Source of the DNA: G963669295 sp963669295
GTDB lineage: Bacteria > Bacteroidota > Bacteroidia > Flavobacteriales_D > CALLUQ01
Direction: 5' to 3'
DNA: 64,000 nucleotides
Assembly (NCBI GenBank): GCA_963669295.1
Contig: OY769938.1
Location: 930,001 to 994,000 of the forward strand
The notes below the pieces were generated by a model, which saw only the letters and a program-made list of their open reading frames with translations, was not told the DNA's origin and searched no databases. A program made the position numbers and the translations under genes. Below are positions 44,080 to 52,823 of this stretch, piece after piece (the stretch's first letter is position 1; each line of letters begins with the position of its first letter).

Positions 44080-45049
44080 CACGATATGATTGTCCTTTAC
44101 CAATTTGACTGATGCGATTGGCAAGTCCTTTACGGTCTTTCTTTTCTGCCAACCCATAATAATGTACGCCACACAACAAGAAGTAAAAGCCACTAAACAG
44201 GCTTTGAAAAAACAGTCCGAGGAGCGCAGTTATCATGATAGGAATTTCCCAGTTAAACCCAGCTGTTTCCGATTCGGTGAGGTCGCTTAAAAACTCCACT
44301 ACATAGTTAGGCACCATAAATACCTGACCGGCAACCAACAGTACCAGCATGGCCAATACAAAGATGAGCCACGTCCACCAATAACTACCTCGCAATAGTT
44401 TCCATGCACGAGCCAATGCCGCAAACCCACTTTTCTTTTCGCGCACACAAACATTAAATACCGAAGCCATGAGGTAGGAAAGGGGAAAATACAAGAGCAA
44501 TGCTGCAATGTAATACAACACCACCGCTATTACCGACATGCCTGGCCCACCTTGTATAAACAATAAGAATATTCCTACTACTACAGCAGCGCCCACCAGG
44601 TAGAGTAAAAAGATTACTGCACCGGTACCCAACAGGCGTTTCCCATCTTTCCATATGGCCTGCCCTACTTCCCGGGCGCTCACCCTTCCCGTTCCCTTTT
44701 GTTCGTATAGGGCAAGGTATTCGGCCGATACAATTACCAGGAATGCCTGGCTTACCAGGTAGGATAATTTGAAGAGCACAAACAAGTAAGCCACTTCGTA
44801 CATCATGGCCCATATCCGGTGCCCGTAGCTGAATGAGTAAACAAAAATTTTGCTCAGGATGTCGTCGAGGCGATCGCCATACAATGCTCCAATAATGGCA
44901 TAAATCAATACAAATGGCCCTACCATGAATAGCAACGACTGGCCAATGTGCCCAAAATTTTGCCGGGCAATCTTAAAGAATGCTCCATAGGCTTCGGAAA
45001 AGCCCCGCTCTTCTTGTAGGTATACTACATCTTCCTTCCCACTATCCAT
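44060..45049 (-). CDS. Polytopic membrane protein of the MoxR/DUF58 block
   Basis: A 329-residue inner-membrane protein with about six hydrophobic helices, not assigned to a named family by me. The N-terminus (EERGFSEAYGAFFKIARQNF) and the pattern of paired helices resemble DUF4013-like or glycerophosphoryl-diester-phosphodiesterase-membrane-like proteins seen in such operons. It overlaps the SpoIIM-like gene by eight bases upstream and the DUF4129-like gene by 20 bases downstream. Confidence 0.7.
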   Translation of the reverse strand: MDSGKEDVVYLQEERGFSEAYGAFFKIARQNFGHIGQSLLFMVGPFVLIYAIIGALYGDRLDDILSKIFVYSFSYGHRIWAMMYEVAYLFVLFKLSYLVSQAFLVIVSAEYLALYEQKGTGRVSAREVGQAIWKDGKRLLGTGAVIFLLYLVGAAVVVGIFLLFIQGGPGMSVIAVVLYYIAALLLYFPLSYLMASVFNVCVREKKSGFAALARAWKLLRGSYWWTWLIFVLAMLVLLVAGQVFMVPNYVVEFLSDLTESETAGFNWEIPIMITALLGLFFQSLFSGFYFLLCGVHYYGLAEKKDRKGLANRISQIGKGQSYRDVEEEY

Positions 45050-46004
45050 ATTTCATCCGGTTTTCTAGCAGAATGGGATACACCACAAAGTACCATACAA
45101 TGAAAAAGAGTGAGCCAAAAATAATGATGAGATTCATCACCGGAGGCATCCCTGAAAGGCGGGTGATAGTGCCTTCAATGAACCCAGCCACAATGAATAA
45201 GGGCACCACTCCTATAATAATTTTAAGCCCTTCTCGAGCGCCATTCATGAGCGATACTTTACGCGAATATGATTTAGGGAATAGAATACTTCGTCCCAGC
45301 ACAAGCCCGGCACATCCTCCCATAATGATGGCCCATATTTCGAGGGTACCGTGTAGCCATACAAAGTACATGGCATCTTGCATGGCATTGTGCTGGTAAA
45401 ACAAGGTGAAGAAACACCCCAACATCACCCCATTGTAAAACAACATGAGTCCGGTGCCCACCGAAAATAGTAGTCCCATCATAAAGATGGCAAACGATAC
45501 CCTGATGTTGTGAAACATTAACCCGAGGGAGGTAATGATTTGATTGCCTTGATCGTATACCCCCATGGGGTCATTGTTTTCAATGTTATCAATGGTCATG
45601 TTTACATAATCTGCGCCTAAAATGATGTTCACAAAATCTTCGTCGTATACCTGCGAAATCACACCGATTCCTGTAGATATCAGCATGATTAAAAAAGCAT
45701 ACAACAACTGCTTGTGATACTTGCGAATAAGCAGGGGCAGTTCTAACGACCAAAACTCCCATATTCTACCACTGTGCTCGCGTTTGTTGCGATAAATTTC
45801 CTGGTGAAACTGTGCAGTGAGTCCGTTGAGGTATTTGGTGGTGTTGCTTTCGGGGTAAAATGTTTTGGCGTACGAAAGGTCGTCGGTAAGCTCTATGAAG
45901 GTTTCAGCCAGTTGGTCGGGGTCTTTTTCTTCTTTTTGATCAAGAAATGCTTCGTATTCCTTCCATTTGTTCGCATTTCGTTTTAAAAAAGTAATCTCCT
46001 TCAT
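45042..46004 (-). CDS. Stage II sporulation protein M (SpoIIM)-family membrane protein
   Basis: A 320-residue membrane protein with a charged N-terminal domain of about 100 residues and five or more helices. The segment HNIRVSFAIFMMGLLFSVGTGLMLFYNG and the later LHGTLEIWAIIMGGCAGL are hallmarks of the SpoIIM / DUF95 family. In non-sporulating bacteria these proteins accompany RDD and MoxR/DUF58 genes. It is the first gene of the leftward block, divergent from the RDD gene across 47 bases. Confidence 0.88.
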   Translation of the reverse strand: MKEITFLKRNANKWKEYEAFLDQKEEKDPDQLAETFIELTDDLSYAKTFYPESNTTKYLNGLTAQFHQEIYRNKREHSGRIWEFWSLELPLLIRKYHKQLLYAFLIMLISTGIGVISQVYDEDFVNIILGADYVNMTIDNIENNDPMGVYDQGNQIITSLGLMFHNIRVSFAIFMMGLLFSVGTGLMLFYNGVMLGCFFTLFYQHNAMQDAMYFVWLHGTLEIWAIIMGGCAGLVLGRSILFPKSYSRKVSLMNGAREGLKIIIGVVPLFIVAGFIEGTITRLSGMPPVMNLIIIFGSLFFIVWYFVVYPILLENRMKYG

Positions 46005-46051
46005 TATATTTACTAACCTGAACGGATAAATTTAGCAATTAATTTTAGCGT

Positions 46052-46774
46052 ATGGAAACGGTAAGCATACCAACTACACAGAACGTTTCAGTAGACTACG
46101 AATTGGCGTCTATTGGCGATCGTATGGTGGCTACGCTTATCGACTATGGCATGTTTGTAGCCTACTGGTTGATTGTTACCATTGTGCTGAGCATTCTTCA
46201 GATTTCCTTCTGGATGAACGACTATTTTTTCACCGTTATTATTATGATGCCCATCTTTTTGTACGACCTCGTTTGCGAGATTTTTTTCAACGGCAAAAGT
46301 ATGGGCAAAAGGGTGATGAACATTAAGGTGATTAAAATTGATGGCACCCAACCTTCTTTAGGCAGCTATTTGTTGCGTTGGATTTTCCGCATTATTGATT
46401 CGATGTTGTACATGTGGTGCATTGGTGTGATTACCATTTTAGCCAACGGCAAAGGACAGCGTTTGGGTGATATTGCAGCCCGAACCACAGTCATAAAAAC
46501 CCGTAGAAAAACACGGCTACACGATACCATTTTAAGGCCTGTAGATCCTAATTATCAAATTGTATTTCCACAAGTGGCCAACCTTACCGACCGCGACATC
46601 TCTATCATTAAGGAAGTGGTTATTTTGGCTCGAAAAAATCATAACTGGTCAGCCATTTCCGACCTTACCAAGCAGGTAAAGGAAGTGATGGGCGTGAAAA
46701 CCAACATGCCAGACTTTCAATTCTTGAATACAATTACACTGGATTATTCGAACTACAAGTTTGAGCGCAATTAA
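46052..46774 (+). CDS. RDD family membrane protein
   Basis: A 240-residue protein with an N-terminal RDD domain of three membrane helices (about 20-150). It shows ELASIGDRMVATLIDYG, where the Arg-Asp pair of RDD reads Asp-Arg, and GKSMGKRVMNIKVI. A hydrophilic C-terminal region of about 85 residues follows. Divergent partner of the SpoIIM-like gene, an arrangement recurring in Bacteroidota. Ends two bases before the convergent ribonuclease gene. Confidence 0.88.
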   Translation: METVSIPTTQNVSVDYELASIGDRMVATLIDYGMFVAYWLIVTIVLSILQISFWMNDYFFTVIIMMPIFLYDLVCEIFFNGKSMGKRVMNIKVIKIDGTQPSLGSYLLRWIFRIIDSMLYMWCIGVITILANGKGQRLGDIAARTTVIKTRRKTRLHDTILRPVDPNYQIVFPQVANLTDRDISIIKEVVILARKNHNWSAISDLTKQVKEVMGVKTNMPDFQFLNTITLDYSNYKFERN

Positions 46775-46776
46775 AC

Positions 46777-48345
46777 CTAAACTTTGATTTCTTCGTTGCC
46801 ACCGTTGAGGAAGCGGTAGTCTAAGAAGTTATAAGCAGTAGCGCTGTGGATGTTGATCTTTTGCCCCCATTTTTTCGACCATTTTTTGCTGATGGAACCT
46901 CCCAACCCTAAGAAACCATTGGTTTTGGTAAGGTAAGCTTCCACAAACGGGTGCACAGCAAGCGTTAGCTCTTTTATTTTCTTTTCTTCTACGAGGTAGC
47001 GCAGATTGTTTTCAATCTCATCAATCAGCAAGATAGTGGCTTGCACTTCGCCAGAGCCTTTACAAACTGGGCAGGTTTCCGATGTTTTAATGTCCATTTC
47101 AGGACGCACTCGTTGACGGGTAATTTCTACCACTCCAAACTTGGAGGGAGGAATAAGGTTGTGTTTCGCACGATCTTCTCGCAAAAATTCTTTGAGGCCA
47201 TTGAACAGTTTCTTGCGATTGGCTGCCTGGCTCATATCAATGAAATCAACCGCTATAATGCCTCCCATATCACGTAAGCGAAGTTGGCGCGCAATTTCTT
47301 CTGCTGCTTCCAGGTTGACCTCAATGGCATTTTCTTCCTGGTTTTTAGAGGGGCTCTTGCGGTTGCCACTGTTTACATCAATAACGTGCATGGCTTCGGT
47401 GTGCTCAATAATGAGGTAGGCCCCACTTTTCATAGACACGTGCTTGCCAAACGATGCTTTGATTTGCTTTTGAATACCAAAGTGATCGAAGATGCCATTG
47501 CGGCCATTGTACAATTTCACAATGCCCTCTTTTTCGGGGGCTATGGTACGCAAGTAGCTCTTTATTTCTTCGGCCAATCCGGCATCATTAACATGGATAT
47601 TATTGAATGTAGCATCCATCATATCGCGCACAATGGCGGCTGTACGATCAAGCTCGCCCAACACCTTTTTAGGAGGACGCGAACTTTTTAATGCCTTATA
47701 GCATGCTTCCCACTTGGCTACTAATCCTTTTAAATCGGCATCCAATTCAGCTACTTTTTTGTTTTGCGCTACTGTACGAATAATCACCCCAAAGTTTTTA
47801 GGACGAATGCTCGATATCAAGCGTTTCAACCGTTCGCGCTCTGCAGGGTCGCTAATTTTTTGTGAGAGTGATATCTTATTAGAGAAAGGTACCAGTACTA
47901 CAAATCTACCAGCCAGTGTAATTTCAGAGGTAAGGCGAGGCCCTTTCGAAGAAATGGGTTCTTTGGCTACCTGCACCAAAATATTTTGACTGCTGGAAAG
48001 GACGTTGGCAATCTTACCGTTCTTATCGATGTCTTTTTCCATCGGGAACTCAGTAAGATCGTGGGTGGGTAGTTTACGAGTGATGGTTCGCTTTACAAAC
48101 TTGTTGAGTGAACTGAATTGGGGGCCAAGGTCGAGGTAGTGTAAGAACGCATCCTTCTCATACCCTACATTAACAAACGCAGCGTTGAGGCTTGGAACAA
48201 CTTTTCGGATTTTTCCAAGGTATACGTCTCCTACTGAAAAGCTATTGTTACTTTTTTCGCGATGGAGTTCAATAAGTCGTCCATTTTTGAGGAAAGCAAT
48301 AACAACTTCGTTGGGAGCTGAATCGATGATTAATTCAATGTTCAC
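46777..48345 (-). CDS. rng: Ribonuclease G/E family endoribonuclease
   Basis: An endoribonuclease for rRNA and mRNA processing. I place the start at the GTG at 48345, because relatives begin with this Asn-x-Glu-Leu-Ile-Ile-Asp segment (NIELIIDSAPNEVVIAFL). The upstream in-frame ATG at 48369 adds eight residues unlike the family. The 522-residue protein has an S1 domain (about 35-125), the catalytic DNase I-like part with AVDFIDM and the zinc-link CPVC. It lacks the long degradosome scaffold of RNase E, so it is the short G-type. It follows the 30-residue basic ORF on the same strand. Confidence 0.92.
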   Translation of the reverse strand: MNIELIIDSAPNEVVIAFLKNGRLIELHREKSNNSFSVGDVYLGKIRKVVPSLNAAFVNVGYEKDAFLHYLDLGPQFSSLNKFVKRTITRKLPTHDLTEFPMEKDIDKNGKIANVLSSSQNILVQVAKEPISSKGPRLTSEITLAGRFVVLVPFSNKISLSQKISDPAERERLKRLISSIRPKNFGVIIRTVAQNKKVAELDADLKGLVAKWEACYKALKSSRPPKKVLGELDRTAAIVRDMMDATFNNIHVNDAGLAEEIKSYLRTIAPEKEGIVKLYNGRNGIFDHFGIQKQIKASFGKHVSMKSGAYLIIEHTEAMHVIDVNSGNRKSPSKNQEENAIEVNLEAAEEIARQLRLRDMGGIIAVDFIDMSQAANRKKLFNGLKEFLREDRAKHNLIPPSKFGVVEITRQRVRPEMDIKTSETCPVCKGSGEVQATILLIDEIENNLRYLVEEKKIKELTLAVHPFVEAYLTKTNGFLGLGGSISKKWSKKWGQKINIHSATAYNFLDYRFLNGGNEEIKV

Positions 48346-48478
48346 GCAAGAAATGTTACTCAACAACAAAGTAGCGGCAATTGCAACACCACTTGTATTG
48401 AATGCAATAGCCCCAAAGGGCTAACCACAAGTAAATATCAGGGAGAAGATGGTGGAGCTTAAGAGCAACTTCACCGGA

Positions 48479-48571
48479 CTACTTCTTCTTCTTGTGTCTG
48501 TTTTTTCTCAAGCGCTTTTTACGCTTGTGAGTAGCCATCTTATGTCTCTTTCTTTTTTTACCGCTAGGCAT
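48479..48571 (-). CDS. 30-residue extremely basic peptide, probably a ribosomal protein
   Basis: ATG at 48571 to TAG at 48479. Eighteen of 30 residues are Lys or Arg and four more are His (begins MPSGKKRKRHKMATHKRKKR). Such composition is only usual in small ribosomal proteins like bL34 or bTHX. A Flavobacterium ribosome structure revealed a previously unannotated protein named bL38. I cannot recall its sequence, so identity is open. The gene lies between HU and rng, and is preceded by a leader with two hairpins and a perfect -7 box. Confidence 0.75.
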   Translation of the reverse strand: MPSGKKRKRHKMATHKRKKRLRKNRHKKKK

Positions 48572-48637
48572 AATAAAAAAATTTTATGTTTCTAGTTCGC
48601 TTTTGTCTAATCAAATGCTGCACAAATCCACCTTCAC

Positions 48638-48678
48638 CAAGATCAATATCTTGTTCAAAATACCACTAGGGTATTTTG
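48638..48678 (-). promoter_or_regulatory. Twin-hairpin leader of the basic-peptide gene
   Basis: Two perfect hairpins lie back to back. The first has nine base pairs (CAAAATACC / GGTATTTTG, loop of five, 48656-48678) and the second six base pairs (CAAGAT / ATCTTG, loop of four, 48638-48653). The first would sit at the very 5' end of an mRNA started from the -7 box at 48686-48693. Neither is followed by a T run in the direction of transcription, so they are not simple terminators. Confidence 0.6.
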
Positions 48679-48685
48679 GGGGGGA

Positions 48686-48693
48686 CAAAATTA
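48686..48693 (-). promoter_or_regulatory. Candidate -7 box for the basic-peptide / rng transcript
   Basis: On the minus strand TAATTTTG, a perfect TAnnTTTG match, about 115 bases before the ATG at 48571. A run of seven C follows just after the likely start point. Confidence 0.5.
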
Positions 48694-48759
48694 CACATTT
48701 TTTAGAAACTGTCCCTTTTCTTGCAATAAATATCCTTACAGAGACTTCGAACGATGCGT

Positions 48760-49050
48760 TTATGCAACTTTTACATTGCCCTTAACCTTCTCAACAAAAG
48801 TTTTAGCAGGCTTAAATGCAGGTACGTTATGCGCCGGGATAATGATGGTAGTGTTTTTAGAAATATTTCTTCCCGTCTTCTCTGCTCTTTCTTTTACGAT
48901 AAAGCTCCCAAAGCCTCTTAAATAAACGTTTTCTCCTTTCACTAATGAACCTTTAACAGAGTTCATAAATGCTTCAACTGTAGTTTGTACTGCTACTTTT
49001 TCAATGCCGGTTTCTTCAGAAATCTGCGCAACTAAATCTGCTTTTGTCAT
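48760..49050 (-). CDS. HU family DNA-binding protein
   Basis: A 96-residue HU/IHF-fold nucleoid protein that bends and coats DNA as a dimer. It has MTKADLVAQISEETGI at the start, GFGSFIVKERAEKTGRNI before the arms and IPAHNVPAFKPAKTF for the DNA-contacting arm. It is nearer to the alpha-HU group of Bacteroidota. It is divergent from mutY over 121 bases. Confidence 0.93.
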   Translation of the reverse strand: MTKADLVAQISEETGIEKVAVQTTVEAFMNSVKGSLVKGENVYLRGFGSFIVKERAEKTGRNISKNTTIIIPAHNVPAFKPAKTFVEKVKGNVKVA

Positions 49051-49092
49051 CTCCTTTTTCTTTAACGCTGTTTAACTTAAATCTGCGGGTAG

Positions 49093-49100
49093 CAAAGATA
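49093..49100 (-). promoter_or_regulatory. Candidate -7 box for the HU gene
   Basis: TATCTTTG followed by C on the minus strand, a perfect TAnnTTTG match, 42 bases before the HU ATG. Confidence 0.5.
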
Positions 49101-49171
49101 GGGCAATTATTTAAATTTGTGCATTGAGGGTCTGAAAATCAGCCTAAACACAGATTATCTTCGATTAACGT

Positions 49172-50212
49172 ATGGAATTTGCAACCCAATTGTTAGAATG
49201 GTACGAAAAGAACAAGCGAAATTTACCCTGGAGAAATAGCGCAAGCCCTTACAGAGTTTGGTTGTCAGAGATTATTCTACAGCAAACACGGGTAGATCAG
49301 GGCATGAGTTATTACCTCAAATTTGTGGAACACTACCCTACTGTTGAAGCACTCGCCAATGCCCCAGAAGACGAGGTCATGAAACTGTGGCAGGGGCTGG
49401 GCTATTATTCGCGAGCACGCAACCTCCATTACACAGCAAAACATGTTGCCAACGAATTGAACGGACAGTTTCCCAATCATTATAAAGGGTTATTACAATT
49501 AAAAGGAGTAGGCAAGTACACTGCCGCGGCCATTGCTTCCTTTTGTTTCCAGGAGCGTGTGCCAGTAATTGATGGTAATGTATACCGGGTTTTGGCACGG
49601 GTGTATGGCATTACCGATCCTATCGACACCACCTCTGGCACTAAGACTTTTGAAACACTGGCCAACGAATTAATTTCTCCCCACCACCCCGATACATACA
49701 ACCAGGCCATCATGGAGTTTGGTGCCCTACACTGCACACCAAAACAACCGGGTTGCGATCGTTGTATATTCCAACACAGCTGTGTGGCACGGTCGAAAAA
49801 TATGGTAGGGGAATTGCCCAAAAAGTCAAAGCGTTTGAAACAGCGCAACCGTTACTTCAATTACCTGGTACTGAACCACAATAACAACATCTACATCAAT
49901 AAACGCACGGGCAAAGACATTTGGCAAAACTTATACGACTTTCCCCTGGTAGAAACCAGTAAGGCGATTACAGCAATGCAATTGCTGGAAGATGAAGCAT
50001 TTAAAACGCTGTTGCTTCCTCCATTTAAAATTGCACGTGTAGTAGCTCCTCCAAAGCATGTGCTCAGTCATCAAAAAATACACGCTAAATTTTGGGAAAT
50101 CAACCTCGAAGCTTCCCCTCAATCGCTGCAACAATACACCCGTATAAAACAGCACGAAATCGGTAAATACCCAGTACCAAAGCTTGTTGAAAACTATCTG
50201 AACACGCCTTAG
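49172..50212 (+). CDS. mutY: A/G-specific adenine glycosylase MutY
   Basis: Removes adenine mispaired with 8-oxoguanine. The 346-residue protein has the HhH-GPD fold with the catalytic Glu in EIILQQTRVDQG, a helix-hairpin-helix (LKGVGKYTAAAIASF) and the Asp of VIDGNVYRV. The iron-sulfur cluster motif is Cys-x6-Cys-x2-Cys-x5-Cys (CTPKQPGCDRCIFQHSC). The C-terminal NUDIX-like domain that reads 8-oxoG is present (about 230-346). Start of the rightward mutY-ssb-gldE-gldD block. Confidence 0.96.
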   Translation: MEFATQLLEWYEKNKRNLPWRNSASPYRVWLSEIILQQTRVDQGMSYYLKFVEHYPTVEALANAPEDEVMKLWQGLGYYSRARNLHYTAKHVANELNGQFPNHYKGLLQLKGVGKYTAAAIASFCFQERVPVIDGNVYRVLARVYGITDPIDTTSGTKTFETLANELISPHHPDTYNQAIMEFGALHCTPKQPGCDRCIFQHSCVARSKNMVGELPKKSKRLKQRNRYFNYLVLNHNNNIYINKRTGKDIWQNLYDFPLVETSKAITAMQLLEDEAFKTLLLPPFKIARVVAPPKHVLSHQKIHAKFWEINLEASPQSLQQYTRIKQHEIGKYPVPKLVENYLNTP

Positions 50213-50230
50213 TATGCAGTAAGATTTTTA

Positions 50231-50238
50231 TATCTTTG
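50231..50238 (+). promoter_or_regulatory. Candidate -7 box before ssb
   Basis: TATCTTTG, a perfect TAnnTTTG match, 38 bases before the ssb ATG. ssb thus probably has its own promoter as well as any read-through from mutY. Confidence 0.5.
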
Positions 50239-50276
50239 TAATTAGATTAATTCGTTTAAAAACAACTTTAATACCA

Positions 50277-50768
50277 ATGGCTGGAAGCGTAAACAAAGTA
50301 ATTCTTGTAGGAAATTTGGGAAGAGACCCGGAAGTTCGTTACCTCGAAAGTGGGGTACCCGTTGCTAATTTTCCTATAGCAACTTCTGAAACTTATAAAG
50401 ACAGAACCACCGGAGAGCGAAAATCTCAAACCGAATGGCACAATATTGTGCTGTGGAGAGGATTGGCCGAAGTTGCTGAAAAATTCTTGAAGAAAGGCAG
50501 CCAAATTTATATCGAAGGTAAACTAAGAACCCGTTCCTGGGACGATAAAGAAGGCAATACAAGATATACCACTGAAGTGGTAGGCGATAACATGGTAATG
50601 TTGAGCAGAGCACCTGAAGAAGGTAGTGGGCAAGGTAATTATGGTAACACACAAGCAGCAACCAATACTGCTGCTGCAACCACCACAACTACTGCGCAAA
50701 CAGCACAAACATCGCAAAACGACTTTGCAACCCCGGCAGATGATGCCACAGATGACCTGCCATTCTAG
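50277..50768 (+). CDS. ssb: Single-stranded DNA-binding protein
   Basis: Binds single-stranded DNA as a tetramer in replication and repair. The 163-residue protein has an OB-fold (about 1-110, starting MAGSVNKVILVGNLGRDPE), a low-complexity Thr/Ala/Gln linker and the conserved acidic tail ending in DDLPF, which docks partner proteins. Part of the mutY-ssb-gldE-gldD block. Confidence 0.97.
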   Translation: MAGSVNKVILVGNLGRDPEVRYLESGVPVANFPIATSETYKDRTTGERKSQTEWHNIVLWRGLAEVAEKFLKKGSQIYIEGKLRTRSWDDKEGNTRYTTEVVGDNMVMLSRAPEEGSGQGNYGNTQAATNTAAATTTTTAQTAQTSQNDFATPADDATDDLPF

Positions 50769-50855
50769 TAGCAGGCGATGTTGAACCAAAACACCGAATT
50801 TGAAACCAGTATCCGGTAGTGTACTATACGTGTTGTTCGGATTAAAATCCAATCA

Positions 50856-52145
50856 ATGGCACTTAGTTTAGTACTCGCTATTGTAACGATGTGTTTGTTG
50901 TTGTTATGCTCGGCCCTTATTTCGGGTTCGGAGGTGGCCTATTTCTCATTGTCGCCCTTGCAACTCGAAGACCTCAACAAAAGCAAAGGCAAAAACAGTA
51001 AACGGGTGCTTCAACTGTTGGAAAGCCCTAAGAAGTTGCTTGCCACCATCTTAATTGGCAATAACTTCGTTAATGTGGGCATTGTTATTCTCTCCACCTT
51101 CGTAGTTAATGGTTTATTTGATTTCAGCAATTACGCCCCCTACGTGGCCTTTCTTGTTCAGGTGGTAGCGGTTACCTTTTTGATTTTACTCATTGGTGAG
51201 GTTATTCCTAAAGTATACGCTACCCGACATGCCGACCGGCTGGCGCGTTTCATGGCCATACCACTCATTGGCATGAACAAATTCTTTACCCCACTGAGCT
51301 GGGCATTGGTGCGCAGCACCTCGGTCATCGATAAACGCATTAAAAAGAAAGGGGCCAACATTTCGGTAGATGAGCTCGAACATGCGCTGGAACTTACGGC
51401 AGATGAATCTTCATCGGATGAAGAACAAAAAATCTTAAAAGGCATCGTTAAATTTGGCAATACCGATGTAAAACAAATCATGAAGCCCCGGCTGGATGTG
51501 GTGGCCTTTGAATACAACACCTCTTACGAAGAATTGATGCCTGGCATTGTAGAATCGGGGTACTCGCGTATTCCTATCTACAAAGAATCGTTCGATAAAA
51601 TTGTGGGCATTCTTTACATCAAAGACCTATTGCCTTACATCAATGAAACCTTAACCTTTGAGTGGCAATCGTTGATTCGCACCCCAATGTTTGTGCCTGA
51701 AAACAAAAAGATCGACGACTTGTTGAAAGAGTTCCAGGAAAAGAAAGTACACCTTTCTATTGTTGTTGACGAGTATGGGGGCACTTCAGGCATTGTTTCG
51801 CTGGAAGATATATTAGAAGAAATTGTTGGCGACATTACCGACGAGTTTGACGACGATGATTTGGTGTATTCTAAGCTCGACAACAACAACTATGTATTTG
51901 AAGGCAAAACACCATTGATGGACATGTATCGGGTGTTGAACATCGATGGCGATATTTTTGAAGAATGCAAAGGCGACTCCGATACATTGGCCGGCTTTGT
52001 TTTAGAGCAAGCGGGTAAAATTCCATTGAAGAATGAAAAAATAAATTTCGAAAATTACGTTTTTACTATAGAAGCTGCTGATAAAAGGAGGGTGAAACGA
52101 ATCAAGGTCACCATTAAGGAATTTAAAGAAACCGATGAAGCATAG
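50856..52145 (+). CDS. gldE: Gliding motility-associated protein GldE (DUF21/CBS/CorC family)
   Basis: A 429-residue inner-membrane protein of the CNNM/CorC family. The DUF21 membrane domain lies at about 1-170 (SGSEVAYFSLSPLQLEDL), a CBS pair at about 190-330 (MKPRLDVVAFEYN and DEYGGTSGIVSLEDILEEIVGDI) and the CorC/HlyC-type C-terminal domain at 345-425. GldE was linked to gliding in Flavobacterium johnsoniae as a partner of GldD. The stop overlaps the gldD start by 11 bases, which supports that identification. It may also act in divalent cation handling, as in other CNNM proteins. Confidence 0.93.
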   Translation: MALSLVLAIVTMCLLLLCSALISGSEVAYFSLSPLQLEDLNKSKGKNSKRVLQLLESPKKLLATILIGNNFVNVGIVILSTFVVNGLFDFSNYAPYVAFLVQVVAVTFLILLIGEVIPKVYATRHADRLARFMAIPLIGMNKFFTPLSWALVRSTSVIDKRIKKKGANISVDELEHALELTADESSSDEEQKILKGIVKFGNTDVKQIMKPRLDVVAFEYNTSYEELMPGIVESGYSRIPIYKESFDKIVGILYIKDLLPYINETLTFEWQSLIRTPMFVPENKKIDDLLKEFQEKKVHLSIVVDEYGGTSGIVSLEDILEEIVGDITDEFDDDDLVYSKLDNNNYVFEGKTPLMDMYRVLNIDGDIFEECKGDSDTLAGFVLEQAGKIPLKNEKINFENYVFTIEAADKRRVKRIKVTIKEFKETDEA

Positions 52146-52731
52146 CCTGTATTTTGCCTTGTTGATTGTTATTGCGCTAGTAGCTTGTGGCGAAGACGAC
52201 TATTACCCTAAACCAAAAGGGTATTTCCGCATCGATCTTCCCGAAAAAAACTATGGTTCTTACGAATCGGAATGCCCATTCCAATTCGAGATTCCCGATT
52301 ATTCGGTAGTAAAACCTCACCCCGATTACTCGGAAGAAAATTGCTGGTTCAACTGGTACTTCCCTCGCTTTAAAGCCACTGTACACCTTACCTATCGCAC
52401 CTTAAATGGCGACTTAAAAGAACACATCGACATCTGCAAAAAATATGCTTACGACCACATTGTGAAAGCTAGTGGCATTGAAGAAGAGTTGGTACACAAC
52501 ACCGATTCTTCTGCCTATGGATTGATCTATAACATTAAAGGTGATGCTGCCTCTTCTGTACAGTTTTTCATGACCGATAGCACTGAGCACTTTTTGCGTG
52601 GTTCTTTGTATTTCCATGCCCCACCCAACGCCGATTCGCTGGGGGTGGTTATCGACTTCATTAAGCAAGATATTTTGCACATGAGCGAAAAGGTACAGTG
52701 GAGGTCGCCCCTGTTGATGGCCACCGAATAG
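52135..52731 (+). CDS. gldD: Gliding motility lipoprotein GldD
   Basis: A 198-residue lipoprotein needed for gliding (and for T9SS function) in Flavobacterium. It has a type II signal peptide with lipobox LVAC (Cys18), then PKPKGYFRIDLPEKNY and a compact beta domain. The gene overlaps gldE by 11 bases. Presence of gldD together with T9SS cargo in the window shows that a gliding/T9SS machinery exists, although motility itself is not proven, since many non-gliding Bacteroidota keep these genes. Confidence 0.94.
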   Translation: MKHSLYFALLIVIALVACGEDDYYPKPKGYFRIDLPEKNYGSYESECPFQFEIPDYSVVKPHPDYSEENCWFNWYFPRFKATVHLTYRTLNGDLKEHIDICKKYAYDHIVKASGIEEELVHNTDSSAYGLIYNIKGDAASSVQFFMTDSTEHFLRGSLYFHAPPNADSLGVVIDFIKQDILHMSEKVQWRSPLLMATE

Positions 52732-52823
52732 CATCAGCGTACTTCGAGCACTTACTTTTTAGAACCCCTTTTTCTTTGTAACTTTAGGTGCTTTTATACC
52801 CTAACTAACATTATAAACAGGCT

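Noticed and set aside
43315..44193. Start of the DUF4129-like protein at 44193
   Set aside because: It would overlap the upstream gene by 134 bases and give no membrane-type N-terminus; the ATG at 44079 gives a normal signal segment.
46777..48369. Ribonuclease start at the ATG 48369
   Set aside because: The eight extra residues do not fit the family; the GTG at 48345 starts at the conserved NIELIIDS segment.
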